The notes beneath the pieces are model-generated. The model saw only the letters and a list, made by a program, of their open reading frames with translations. It had not been told where the DNA came from and did not search any database. 6,135 bases of DNA from Acidobacteriaceae bacterium (GTDB lineage: Bacteria; Acidobacteriota; Terriglobia; Terriglobales; Acidobacteriaceae): the NCBI GenBank assembly GCA_003166055.1, contig PMWR01000135.1:5944-12078 (forward strand), read 5' to 3'. Every line of letters starts with the position of its first letter. The first letter of the stretch is position 1. Shown here one piece after another: positions 1-5,965 of the stretch. The translations under genes were made by a program, and so were the position numbers.

Positions 1-299
1 TAGACCTTGGCGTAGCGCTCGGAGGAGGAAATACGCTGCTCTTCGGTGTTTTCAGCGGCTTCTATAAAAATGCAATTCGAGGGACAAGCGGCGGCGCAGA
101 GGAAACAGGCTACACACTTCTCCAGGCCGTTTTCGTCTCGCTGCAGCACATGGGCACCGCGAAAGCGCTGTTCGAAGACCGCTCCGCGCAGAGGCCCTTT
201 GCCGTCCGGGTAGTTCTCAACCTGCGTGGGCTCGAAGATCTCCCCGAAGGTGATGCTCATGCCCTTGGCAATGGCGGCAATGTTGCGCACGACTGACAT
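1..299 (-). CDS. nuoI: NADH-quinone oxidoreductase subunit I (NuoI), N-terminal part, cut by the window edge
   Basis: This encodes the ferredoxin-like subunit of respiratory complex I, which carries two 4Fe-4S clusters (N6a and N6b) and passes electrons along the peripheral arm towards NuoB. The 99 visible residues hold an N-terminal stretch (SVVRNIAAIAKGMSITFGE), the FEPTQVENYPDGKGPLRGA segment, and the first cluster motif CxxCxxCxxxCP with Cys62, 65, 68 and 72, followed by PSNCIFIEAAEN. NuoI is usually about 160-180 residues, so the second CxxCxxCxxxCP motif lies beyond base 1. The ATG at 297-299 is the start that best fits the family. An in-frame ATG at 333-335 would add 12 residues (MNPSRNSSYTDL), and neither has a clear Shine-Dalgarno sequence. 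The next gene upstream is not nuoH, so this nuoI is not in the classical nuoA-N order on that side. The family call is secure; the exact start is not. Confidence 0.93.
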   Translation of the reverse strand, partial: MSVVRNIAAIAKGMSITFGEIFEPTQVENYPDGKGPLRGAVFEQRFRGAHVLQRDENGLEKCVACFLCAAACPSNCIFIEAAENTEEQRISSSERYAKV

Positions 300-694
300 G
301 AGGTCAGTATACGATGAATTCCGGGAGGGATTCATGGTGCGGCGGAAGGTTTGGTCGGTCACCCAACAGCGGCGGCCAAGCTCCGCAGAATCACGGAAAC
401 TGTGATTCCGTGATTCTGCGGGATTTCACTTTGTAAGTTGATGATTCCGATTGGTTTGAATAGGCCTTCACAGTCTCACAGCCCAAAAGCGGTGTTTTTT
501 AGGGGGGGTACAAACCGGAATAAACCGGCCACATCCCTGACAGATTGAGCTGGCGTTATACCTGCCTGTTGTTGCATCGATATTGAATCCGGCTGCCCGT
601 TCGCTGGTCATCACAACTCCAATTGTGCGCCTTTGGAGGGTAATGATCGGCAAAACGGGCAGAGGATTTTTCCGCTTCCAATTCCTGCTGCAAA
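300..694. other. Gene-free spacer between the lipoprotein gene and nuoI
   Basis: I see no credible gene in these 395 bases. A 61-codon minus-strand frame starting with TTG at 653 has no ribosome binding site and no recognisable product. The spacer must hold the end of the lipoprotein transcript and the nuoI leader. Its one strong structure is the inverted repeat at 383-421. There is a run of seven G at about 502-508 next to a T run at about 495-500, and a short direct repeat (two copies of aaaccgg around 513-530), but neither forms a convincing terminator. Confidence 0.6.
383..421. repeat. Perfect 16-bp inverted repeat with 7-nt loop, in the nuoI leader
   Basis: The left arm ccgcagaatcacggaa (383-398) is exactly complementary to the right arm at 406-421, with the loop actgtga at 399-405. 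A t-g pair could add one step. No T tract follows on either strand, so it is not a standard intrinsic terminator. Within it, gtgattc occurs twice (402-408 and 410-416), which allows a shorter alternative pairing of atcac (390-394) with gtgat (402-406). It lies about 84 bases upstream of the nuoI start. It may stabilise or attenuate the nuoI transcript, be a REP-like palindrome, or be an operator. The structure is certain; the role is open. Confidence 0.85.
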
Positions 695-2146
695 CTAGCG
701 TGGTTTCTCCGGCTCCGGCTTCTTGGGGGTCTCTGGCTTCGGCTTGGGAGCTGGATGCGGCGCTGTATGCGCTTCAGGCCGAGGGGCTGGATGTTCCGCA
801 GGGGCGGGCGCAGGCCGTTCATTGGGCTTTGGAGTTGGCGCGGGCGCCGGGTGCGGTGTGCCCTGAGGCGGTCGTTCTGGACGGCCCGGCTGCGTGTGAG
901 GAGCTGGTTCAGGGTGTCCCGGCTGGGTGTGAGGAGCTGGTTCAGGGCGACCCGGCTGGGTGTGAGGAGCTGGTTCAGGGCGTCCCGGTTGGGTGTGGGG
1001 TGCTGGTTCAGGGCGGCCGGGTTGGGTGTGAGGCGCTGGTTCGGGACGGCCGGGTTGGGTGTGAGGCGCCGGCTCAGGGCGACCCGGCTGGGTGTGAGGA
1101 GCTGGTTCGGGGCGGCCGGGTTGGCCGTGTGCCGGTTGCGACGCGTTGGGATGCATTTCTGTCGCGCCACGAGGTTCGACGCCACCCGGTTGCGGAGCCG
1201 GAAGGTTGTGTGGCGGAGGCGCCGCTACGGGATGAACGCCGTGATCGGCTACCAGCGGCTTGCTGACAACCAGGCTGGCTGGGCGGCCGTGATTGACGGC
1301 TGCGAACTGGGCGCGATTGGCGCTGGCTGCGTGCTCATTCTCGATCTGGGCATGCATGGGCGCGGCATGCGGTTCGCGCAACGCGGCAAAATCCGCTGGA
1401 ATGGGACGAGCCCGGATGCCGCCCTGGCCGCCGTGGAAGCTTACCCGAATGTTGTTCACAGGAACGGGGTGGCTGTAGACGTTGTGGACCACGGTGTCAT
1501 TGATATTGTTCACAGCGCGGTTGTAGAAGAAATGACCGGAGTTCCAATAGCCTCCCTGGTAGCCGGTGCCCCCGTAGCCATAGCCGTAGTTGACGCCGCC
1601 GTAGAAGCCGATGTGGGGCCCCCAATAGCCGTGGAAGAATCCATAATGGCCGCCTACAGAACCCCAGTAGCCGGGTGTCCAGAGCGCACCCTCGTAGGGC
1701 GCCTGAACCCAAACGCCGGGCACCCAGTAATAGCCGGCTGAAGCGTAGTTCCAGTAACCGGGGGTCCAGATATAGCCATCGCCGGGGTCCGGGGGCTGGT
1801 CGTAGTCGGGCAACGCCGGCGGCGGGTCGGGCGCGGTGTAAGCGGGCTGTTCGCCATAGTCCGAGTCGTCGTCATCCGGGGCCTGGTTCGACACCTGCTG
1901 ATAGTAGGCGGCCGAATCGGGCGGCGGAGCGCTTTGCTGGGCGCTGGACGCATCGGACGGGGCAGCGGTGGCAGCTGTCGACACGGGGGCCAGGTTAGCC
2001 GCAGCGGGGTCCTGGGACTGGTCCGGTGTGCTGGCCTGGCCGGTATTGGCGGCGGTCTGGTCCTGACTCGATTTGCATCCGGTGGTCGAAAGCATGACCG
2101 CCAGGGCGAGCAGAAGTAATGGCGCAAACTTGAGGAAACGGTTCAT
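695..2146 (-). CDS. Probable YXWGXW-repeat envelope lipoprotein with a Pro-rich tandem-repeat tail
   Basis: This is a 483-residue exported protein. Residues 1-23 form a signal peptide (basic MNRFLKF, hydrophobic LLLLALAVML) ending in STTGC, so Cys24 is the likely lipidated residue, although Thr at -3 is not the best lipobox. A low-complexity Ala/Ser/Gln linker follows, with an acidic patch near 91-97. Aromatic motifs of the YXWGXW (WXXGXW) type come next: YIWTPGYW at 125-132, YYWVPGVW at 139-146 and LWTPGYW at 155-161, then a Gly/Tyr-rich stretch to about 201. The segment FYNRAVNN...GGQGGIRARPIP (208-250) resembles the conserved core of such proteins in Acidobacteria, as I recall them. Residues of about 345-421 are seven copies of an 11-residue repeat (QPGRPEPAPHT), followed by a Pro/Lys-rich end. 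The ATG at 2144-2146 has GGAGAG five bases upstream; an in-frame GTG at 2150-2152 would overlap that site. The function is unknown; an outer-membrane or wall-associated structural role is inferred. Confidence 0.85.
   Translation of the reverse strand: MNRFLKFAPLLLLALAVMLSTTGCKSSQDQTAANTGQASTPDQSQDPAAANLAPVSTAATAAPSDASSAQQSAPPPDSAAYYQQVSNQAPDDDDSDYGEQPAYTAPDPPPALPDYDQPPDPGDGYIWTPGYWNYASAGYYWVPGVWVQAPYEGALWTPGYWGSVGGHYGFFHGYWGPHIGFYGGVNYGYGYGGTGYQGGYWNSGHFFYNRAVNNINDTVVHNVYSHPVPVNNIRVSFHGGQGGIRARPIPADFAALREPHAAPMHAQIENEHAASANRAQFAAVNHGRPASLVVSKPLVADHGVHPVAAPPPHNLPAPQPGGVEPRGATEMHPNASQPAHGQPGRPEPAPHTQPGRPEPAPHTQPGRPEPAPHTQPGRPEPAPHTQPGRPEPAPHTQPGRPEPAPHTQPGHPEPAPHTQPGRPERPPQGTPHPAPAPTPKPNERPAPAPAEHPAPRPEAHTAPHPAPKPKPETPKKPEPEKPR
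885..1125. repeat. 33-bp tandem repeat (minisatellite), seven full copies and a partial one, inside the lipoprotein gene
   Basis: Units begin at 885, 918, 951, 984, 1017, 1050 and 1083, with a degenerating eighth from 1116. On the + strand each opens with cccggctgggtgtgagg or a close variant. The period of 33 is a multiple of three, so copy-number change keeps the reading frame, and on the minus strand each unit encodes QPGRPEPAPHT. One unit has His in place of Arg. Copies differ mainly at a few positions near the unit boundary, which fits slippage or recombination followed by drift. Confidence 0.95.
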
Positions 2147-2157
2147 GTTCACTCTCC

Positions 2158-2215
2158 AGCCAGCTTGGATGCAGGCGAGCGTGAATCCTTTGCCCAGGGG
2201 GAAAGCGAGCTGGCT
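2158..2215 (-). promoter_or_regulatory. Possible leader stem-loop beside the lipoprotein ribosome binding site
   Basis: The arms agccagct (2158-2165) and agctggct (2208-2215) are perfectly complementary across 42 bases. In the minus-strand mRNA the 3' arm is followed at once by GGAGAG and the ATG. With a three-base bulge the pairing extends through TCCA/TGGA, which would cover part of the Shine-Dalgarno sequence. This suggests translational control, but an 8-bp stem with a long loop can occur by chance. Confidence 0.3.
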
Positions 2216-2436
2216 GCCTGGACGGGTGTTCCGGACCCACAGATGACTGGATTGAGGCGCGTGGGAGTGCTAGCCGACCCATCGTAGACAAATCGCCGGT
2301 TGCACGCCCGGGACCCAGGAATTCGCCTCCCGGATGCTCGATTCTTGCCTCGGCGAGGAGGCGCTCCCTCCCTACCGCTCTGCCCCCGTCTCTGCAAAGG
2401 CGTTCCACGGGTTGCACCTGTGGCTATTCTCATCCA

Positions 2437-2457
2437 GCCCCTCCGGGGCGCCTGCGG
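2437..2457. repeat. Hairpin plus 16-mer shared with the spacer at 3834-3849
   Basis: gcccc (2437-2441) and ggggc (2445-2449) can pair across a 3-nt loop. The 16 bases tccggggcgcctgcgg at 2442-2457 recur exactly at 3834-3849 in another intergenic region, and both copies have ctcat shortly before them. This suggests that both spacers hold divergent members of one dispersed intergenic element. Confidence 0.65.
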
Positions 2458-2526
2458 CGGGGCGGACGCTCGCGGGAGGCTCGCGCTGGCGCCTCTTTGC
2501 TCTCCCGTGTCTCAGGAGCACCCCCC

Positions 2527-2570
2527 TTCGGCAGGCTCAGGGCAGGCTTTCGACAAGCTCAGGACAGGCT
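2527..2570. repeat. Two abutting 22-bp imperfect direct repeats
   Basis: Copy one (2527-2548) and copy two (2549-2570) are contiguous and differ at three positions, each g versus a. Copy two has the core ttcgacaagctcaggacagg, a sequence I recognise as a common intergenic repeat in environmental bacterial genomes, often revealed by spurious FDKLRTG peptides in predicted ORFs. Its gctttcgacaagc portion (about 2546-2558) can fold into a small hairpin. Confidence 0.8.
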
Positions 2571-2658
2571 GTGGGGCACACGGCGTGACAATGCGGGGGT
2601 AGGTATGTGTCGCCCGATTGCCCATTGCGATGAAGCTGTGGATATACGACTCGCCAGT

Positions 2659-3669
2659 TCAGAATTGAAGCAAAAACGCCGTAGAGTCTATGCAGTCAAA
2701 GCCGGCCGAGGTAAAAGAGGGGTCCACATAGATTTTTCCTGATAGGACTGCCGGACGTTTCGGGAATTCGCACTCAAAAATGTGAGTAGGTCGAATGACT
2801 CCGTCATACCAATTTATGGACGTGCTTACGTTTGGGCCTAGACTTGCGGGGCCTATTGCATAACCGGGGAGGGTATTGACTAAGGAGATTGTTTTGCCAC
2901 ACTTATTGACGAAATTGGAAAACGGATAAGGAAAGATCGTGCCGGGGTCGATAACGGGGATAGCTCCATAGGTACCGGGACAATAGTCGTCCCTTTCAAT
3001 ACATCCGTACATTTGCCGATTGTAGGGCGGAGCGTTGACCGCCGGCCCGGCGCCGCAGGACGGACTCGATCCTGTGACCTGGTTGATGGTTGGCGCGCAA
3101 TTACCGAGCAGAGCACACACCTGAGCGGTAGTGTCTGGTGGGTTCTGTGACGAGTCGGTATTGTCGGCGGCGACCAGGCTATTTGCCTCGTTCAGAATGT
3201 TGGCCGCGTCGGCGTTGATCTGCTGCTGCTGCGCCGCCTGGGCAGCTGCGGCCTCGGCAGCCAACTGCTCGGGCGTGGGACCTGTGTCCGCTGGAGCAGC
3301 GGGTTGTGAATTGTTGTTGCCAAAAAGCCCGAAGGCTTTGCCCAGCTGATAAAGCTGCATGCCGTTGTTGATGGTGTTCGCCAGCTTGCTGGCTCCGGTG
3401 CTTCCAGCCACGCCGCCGCCCGCGCCGCCCACGCAAGACGTAGAGCAGCTGGGAGCAGGGCAACTGGCGGGTCCACCAGGGCCAAGTTGAGCGGCAAGGC
3501 ATTGGTTATATCGGCCATTCGACATCATGCAGGCTGCACCGACGGGGTTTTTGCATTGGGCCGAGGCTGTGAAATAGGCCTGCGCGGCAGCCAGATACTG
3601 CGCGGCCATCTGGCCGTGGGCATGGACGGCTGCGACGCTGAGGAGTGCGATGGTTGCGAGTTTGTTCAC
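2659..3669 (-). CDS. Exported cysteine-rich protein of unknown function
   Basis: This is a 336-residue protein that I do not recognise. Residues 1-19 are a signal peptide (MNKL, then hydrophobic ATIALLSVAAV) with likely cleavage after AHG19. The mature protein has three parts: a Cys-rich head with Cys39, 47, 57, 70, 75 and 79 followed by a Gly-rich stretch to about 92; a middle (about 93-165) with an Ala/Gln-rich, probably helical segment around 132-165; and a C-terminal part with eight more cysteines (185, 191, 205, 223, 230, 257, 300, 326). Fourteen cysteines in an exported protein suggest disulfides. The start is GTG at 3667-3669 with GGAGG four bases upstream, and no better in-frame ATG lies nearby. 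The gene is separated by 252 bp from the upstream TPR gene and by 512 bp from the lipoprotein gene, so it is probably transcribed alone. Codon and base use resemble its neighbours. Confidence 0.78.
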   Translation of the reverse strand: MNKLATIALLSVAAVHAHGQMAAQYLAAAQAYFTASAQCKNPVGAACMMSNGRYNQCLAAQLGPGGPASCPAPSCSTSCVGGAGGGVAGSTGASKLANTINNGMQLYQLGKAFGLFGNNNSQPAAPADTGPTPEQLAAEAAAAQAAQQQQINADAANILNEANSLVAADNTDSSQNPPDTTAQVCALLGNCAPTINQVTGSSPSCGAGPAVNAPPYNRQMYGCIERDDYCPGTYGAIPVIDPGTIFPYPFSNFVNKCGKTISLVNTLPGYAIGPASLGPNVSTSINWYDGVIRPTHIFECEFPKRPAVLSGKIYVDPSFTSAGFDCIDSTAFLLQF

Positions 3670-3725
3670 AGAACCTCCGTTCTGGTACTACTCCGATGGC
3701 TGGGCAATGAGCAAGCTCCCCTATC

Positions 3726-3755
3726 TTTATCGCGTTCCAGTGCAGGCCACCGCAA
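3726..3755 (-). promoter_or_regulatory. Possible sigma-70-type promoter for the cysteine-rich gene
   Basis: On the minus strand TTGCGG (3750-3755) and GATAAA (3726-3731) are separated by 18 bases and lie about 57 bases before the GTG start at 3669. Both boxes are partial matches to consensus, so this is only a candidate. Confidence 0.27.
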
Positions 3756-3813
3756 ATAAAGTCATTTTCAAACGGTTCCGAGTTCAAGGAGAAGTGCCTG
3801 AAACCATCCCTGA

Positions 3814-3867
3814 GGGGCTAAAGCCCCGCTCATTCCGGGGCGCCTGCGGTACGGCTGAAGCCGTGCC
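3814..3867. repeat. Twin stem-loop intergenic element of acidobacterial type
   Basis: Two hairpins stand in series. The first pairs ggggc (3814-3818) with gcccc (3823-3827) around taaa. The second pairs 3848-3855 with 3860-3867 around tgaa, including one t-g pair. Between them lies the 16-mer at 3834-3849 that recurs at 2442-2457. From memory, similar paired stem-loops (ggggctaaagcccc and acggctgaagccgt) are scattered between genes in Acidobacteria. On the minus strand it lies 55 bases past the stop of the TPR gene, where it could protect or end the transcript, but no T tract follows. Confidence 0.75.
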
Positions 3868-3921
3868 CTTTCAAAGCATAAACGATCCTCTGTGTGGCGA
3901 CCACGACTAGCATTGTTCTCT

Positions 3922-4995
3922 TCACTGATACGGCCGGTGAGTTGCGGAATCCCAGAAGTAAGGTTGACGGTCTCCAAAAGATTGCACGTCAGGGAGGGCT
4001 GTCCGCGTGGAGAGGCCGGGGATCGAATGCAGCGTGTCCTCCGCGTTGCTTTGCAGATTTTCGATTAACCGAAAAATTCCTTTCGAGTCAATCGCAAGGT
4101 CAACCTCGAAATCCTTGTGCTTTGGAAACAGATTCTCCTTGTTTACCAGTCTGATCGTCACCAGGGTTTGGTTCCCGGCCTCCTTGGCTGCGAAGTCTGA
4201 ATAGGAGTGTGTCACGGTGACGCCATGCAGGCTCATCATGACATGATCGCGGAAGAATGCAACGAATCCGCGAGCATCACCGTTGTAACTATAGGTCCCA
4301 AAGACCAGCACGCAACGCTCGCCCCCGGACTGAGCAAAGAACATTGGCACGCTGACTTGAGGATTGGAGAAGACGAGAAACATCTGACCCTGATATCGGA
4401 TCAAGGTCCCGCCAAGGGCTGGCGTCTCGACCGGCAGCTTGGCCCTTTCGGCTGCTTCCCGGGCCATCTGCAACTGTTGCAAGTCGCTGAGGTGTTTCCT
4501 GGCCAGAACCACAAACGCGCCGTTCGGGTATTGGGTCAGGTAGCCGTTAAAGTCGTCCGGGCTAGTGCTGGTCTCGATGGTTTTCCAGAGGACGACTTCG
4601 GCCTGGGAGGTGGCGGCGGGTTGGGGTGGAGCGGCGTGCTGTTGGGGAGTCGGAGTTACACCGGCTTCGGCAAGCGCGCATTGTTTGCGGAGGGCGCGGA
4701 GGCCGTCCTGTTTTTCCGGTGGGGCGTGCTTGATTGATTCGCTCAGAGCATCGGCGGCTTCTTCGTAGCGCTTGAGGTTCATGAGCGCGCCGCCGGCGAG
4801 GGCGTAGGCTTCCCAGCGGGCGGCGTCGAGCTGGACGGCTTGCTGGCCGCTGGCGAGCGCCTGGGCCGAGTTGCCGGCCTGAAGCTCGGTTTTGCCTTGC
4901 TGGATGAGGGCGTCATAGCTCGCGCCGGTTTGGGCATGGCCCATGCACAAGCAAACACCCAACGTCGAGAACAACAAGACTGCACGCATTTTCAT
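3922..4995 (-). CDS. Exported TPR protein with an unrecognised C-terminal domain (paralogue of the upstream gene)
   Basis: This is a 357-residue protein. Residues 1-21 are a signal peptide (MKMRAVLLF...MGHA) with likely cleavage before Gln22. Residues 26-92 form two TPR-like helical repeats (YDALIQQGKTELQAG, then WEAYALAGGALMNLKRYEEA). A Pro/Gln linker (about 113-130) leads to LWKTIE...DDFNGYLTQYPNGAF (136-161), a short helical motif of the kind found beside TPR/Sel1 modules. Residues from about 196 to 340 make up a mixed, largely beta-like domain (GTLIRYQGQMFLVFS, CVLVFGTYSYNGDARGFVAFF) that I cannot place. TPRs normally mediate protein-protein contact, so a periplasmic scaffold or sensor role is inferred. 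The ATG at 4993-4995 is chosen because the signal peptide begins there; the frame is open upstream for 52 more codons, but these overlap the preceding gene. The upstream Shine-Dalgarno is weak (GGGG). The gene lies 40 bp after the DUF1566 paralogue and is probably in the same operon. Confidence 0.86.
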   Translation of the reverse strand: MKMRAVLLFSTLGVCLCMGHAQTGASYDALIQQGKTELQAGNSAQALASGQQAVQLDAARWEAYALAGGALMNLKRYEEAADALSESIKHAPPEKQDGLRALRKQCALAEAGVTPTPQQHAAPPQPAATSQAEVVLWKTIETSTSPDDFNGYLTQYPNGAFVVLARKHLSDLQQLQMAREAAERAKLPVETPALGGTLIRYQGQMFLVFSNPQVSVPMFFAQSGGERCVLVFGTYSYNGDARGFVAFFRDHVMMSLHGVTVTHSYSDFAAKEAGNQTLVTIRLVNKENLFPKHKDFEVDLAIDSKGIFRLIENLQSNAEDTLHSIPGLSTRTALPDVQSFGDRQPYFWDSATHRPYQ

Positions 4996-5035
4996 ATGGT
5001 GCCCCGATCTCTTAATTTGAATGGAAGAGCGGCAG

Positions 5036-5965
5036 TCAACCGCTGCCGTTGCGCACGCAGATCGCAAGTACTTTGTCTGGCCTAGCGCGAGCGTACTCGG
5101 TACGCAAGCCTCTGCGAAAGTCGAAATACCAATCATTGGTTCCCCAAACATAGAAGAACCCTGTATTGAGGCCGCCCTTCATGTGAACGCTCCGCTCTAT
5201 TGATCGGCTGACATCTGGGTCGTAAACCCCTTGCAACTCGTCAAGAGTCGGCAGCCGCCAATCATTATGAACAGCAAGCCGCAGGTTGCTGCAATAGTCT
5301 GGAGCGTTTTTCGAGCCAACCGCTTTGCCGCCATCTTTTTCCCACATTAAATGCGTGGCCGGGTCGGTCCAAACGCCCTCCTTTGCGTCCTGATCGCTTT
5401 GTTCGACGAGCCTCTGTTGTTGCTGAAGCTGAGCTTGCCTGGCGGCTTCGAGATCGCTGAGGTGATTCTTTGCGAGGATGACGAACGCACCATCTGGGTA
5501 CTGGGTGAGGTAGCCGTTGAAGTCGTCCGAATTCTGGCTGTTCTCGATGGTCTTCCAAAGGACGATTTCGGCTTGGGTGGTGGTTGCCGGTTGGGCAGGT
5601 GCAGCGGGTTGGGCTGGCGCGGGCGTTGCTCCTGTCTCGGCCAGAACGCATTGCTTGCGGAGATTGCGAAGACCTTCCTGCTTGGAGGCTGGGGCGTGAT
5701 CGATGGCATGGCTGAACTGGTCTTCTGCTTCTTCGTAGCGCTTGAGGTTCATGAGCGCGCCGCCCGCCAACGCGTAAGCTTCCCAGCGGGTGGCGTCGAG
5801 CTGGATGGCACGCTGGCCGGAGGCCAATGCCTGGGCCGAGTTGCCGGCCTGAAGCTGCACTTTGCCCTGCTGGATGAGGGAGTCGTAAGTGGGCACGGGC
5901 TGGGCCTGGGCCGCGCCGAGGCAGACGCCGAGGATGGCGCAGATGAGGATGCTGCGTGGCTTCAT
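5036..5965 (-). CDS. Exported TPR protein with C-terminal DUF1566 (Lcl_C-type) domain
   Basis: This is a 309-residue protein. Residues 1-21 are a signal peptide ending in AQA, with cleavage expected before Gln22. Residues 26-92 are two TPR-like repeats; the second fits the TPR pattern well (W61, G68, Y77, A80, F84, A87, P92). An Ala/Pro linker (about 113-130) and the motif LWKTIE...DDFNGYLTQYPDGAF (136-161) follow, then a Gln-rich, probably helical segment (about 170-195). Residues 197-305 match the DUF1566/Lcl_C family (PF07603): GVWTDPATHLMW (197-208), DYC (223-225), DWRLPTLDEL (235-244), WGTNDWYFDF (274-283) and ICVR (302-305). Cys225 and Cys303 may form a disulfide. In Legionella Lcl this domain type takes part in ligand binding and adhesion; here the ligand is unknown. 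The start ATG at 5963-5965 has GGAG nine bases upstream, and the frame extends further but without a signal peptide. It is the first gene of a probable two-gene operon. Confidence 0.9.
   Translation of the reverse strand: MKPRSILICAILGVCLGAAQAQPVPTYDSLIQQGKVQLQAGNSAQALASGQRAIQLDATRWEAYALAGGALMNLKRYEEAEDQFSHAIDHAPASKQEGLRNLRKQCVLAETGATPAPAQPAAPAQPATTTQAEIVLWKTIENSQNSDDFNGYLTQYPDGAFVILAKNHLSDLEAARQAQLQQQQRLVEQSDQDAKEGVWTDPATHLMWEKDGGKAVGSKNAPDYCSNLRLAVHNDWRLPTLDELQGVYDPDVSRSIERSVHMKGGLNTGFFYVWGTNDWYFDFRRGLRTEYARARPDKVLAICVRNGSG

Larger units (their letters stand above)
2147..2658. other. Gene-free 512-bp spacer rich in repeats
   Basis: No credible gene lies here. Frames that stay open on the + strand read through repeat sequence, translating to FDKLRTG-like peptides. 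The region contains a leader hairpin next to the lipoprotein start (2158-2215), a hairpin gcctc/gaggc at 2347-2362, a hairpin gcccc/ggggc at 2437-2449 next to a 16-mer shared with another spacer, and a pair of abutting 22-bp repeats at 2527-2570. It must also hold the promoter of the lipoprotein gene, but I could not find a convincing -35/-10 pair. Confidence 0.65.

Noticed and set aside
468..653. Minus-strand 61-codon frame with CQGCGRFIPVC
   Set aside because: The CxxC is tempting, but the start is TTG without a ribosome binding site and nothing else supports coding.
583..1266. Second + strand open frame through the repeats (227 codons, GCEELVQG-type repeats)
   Set aside because: Same cause: a multiple-of-three repeat keeps other frames open. 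No start signals or recognisable domain support it.
755..1741. Long + strand open frame (328 codons) opposite the lipoprotein gene
   Set aside because: It is antisense to a gene with a clear signal peptide, ribosome binding site and family motifs. Its protein is Arg/Trp/Val-rich low-complexity sequence, and its openness follows from high GC and the 33-bp periodicity.
2300..2742. Several short + strand frames in the 2147-2658 spacer
   Set aside because: They translate repeat sequence (FDKLRTG-like peptides) and overlap one another in different frames.
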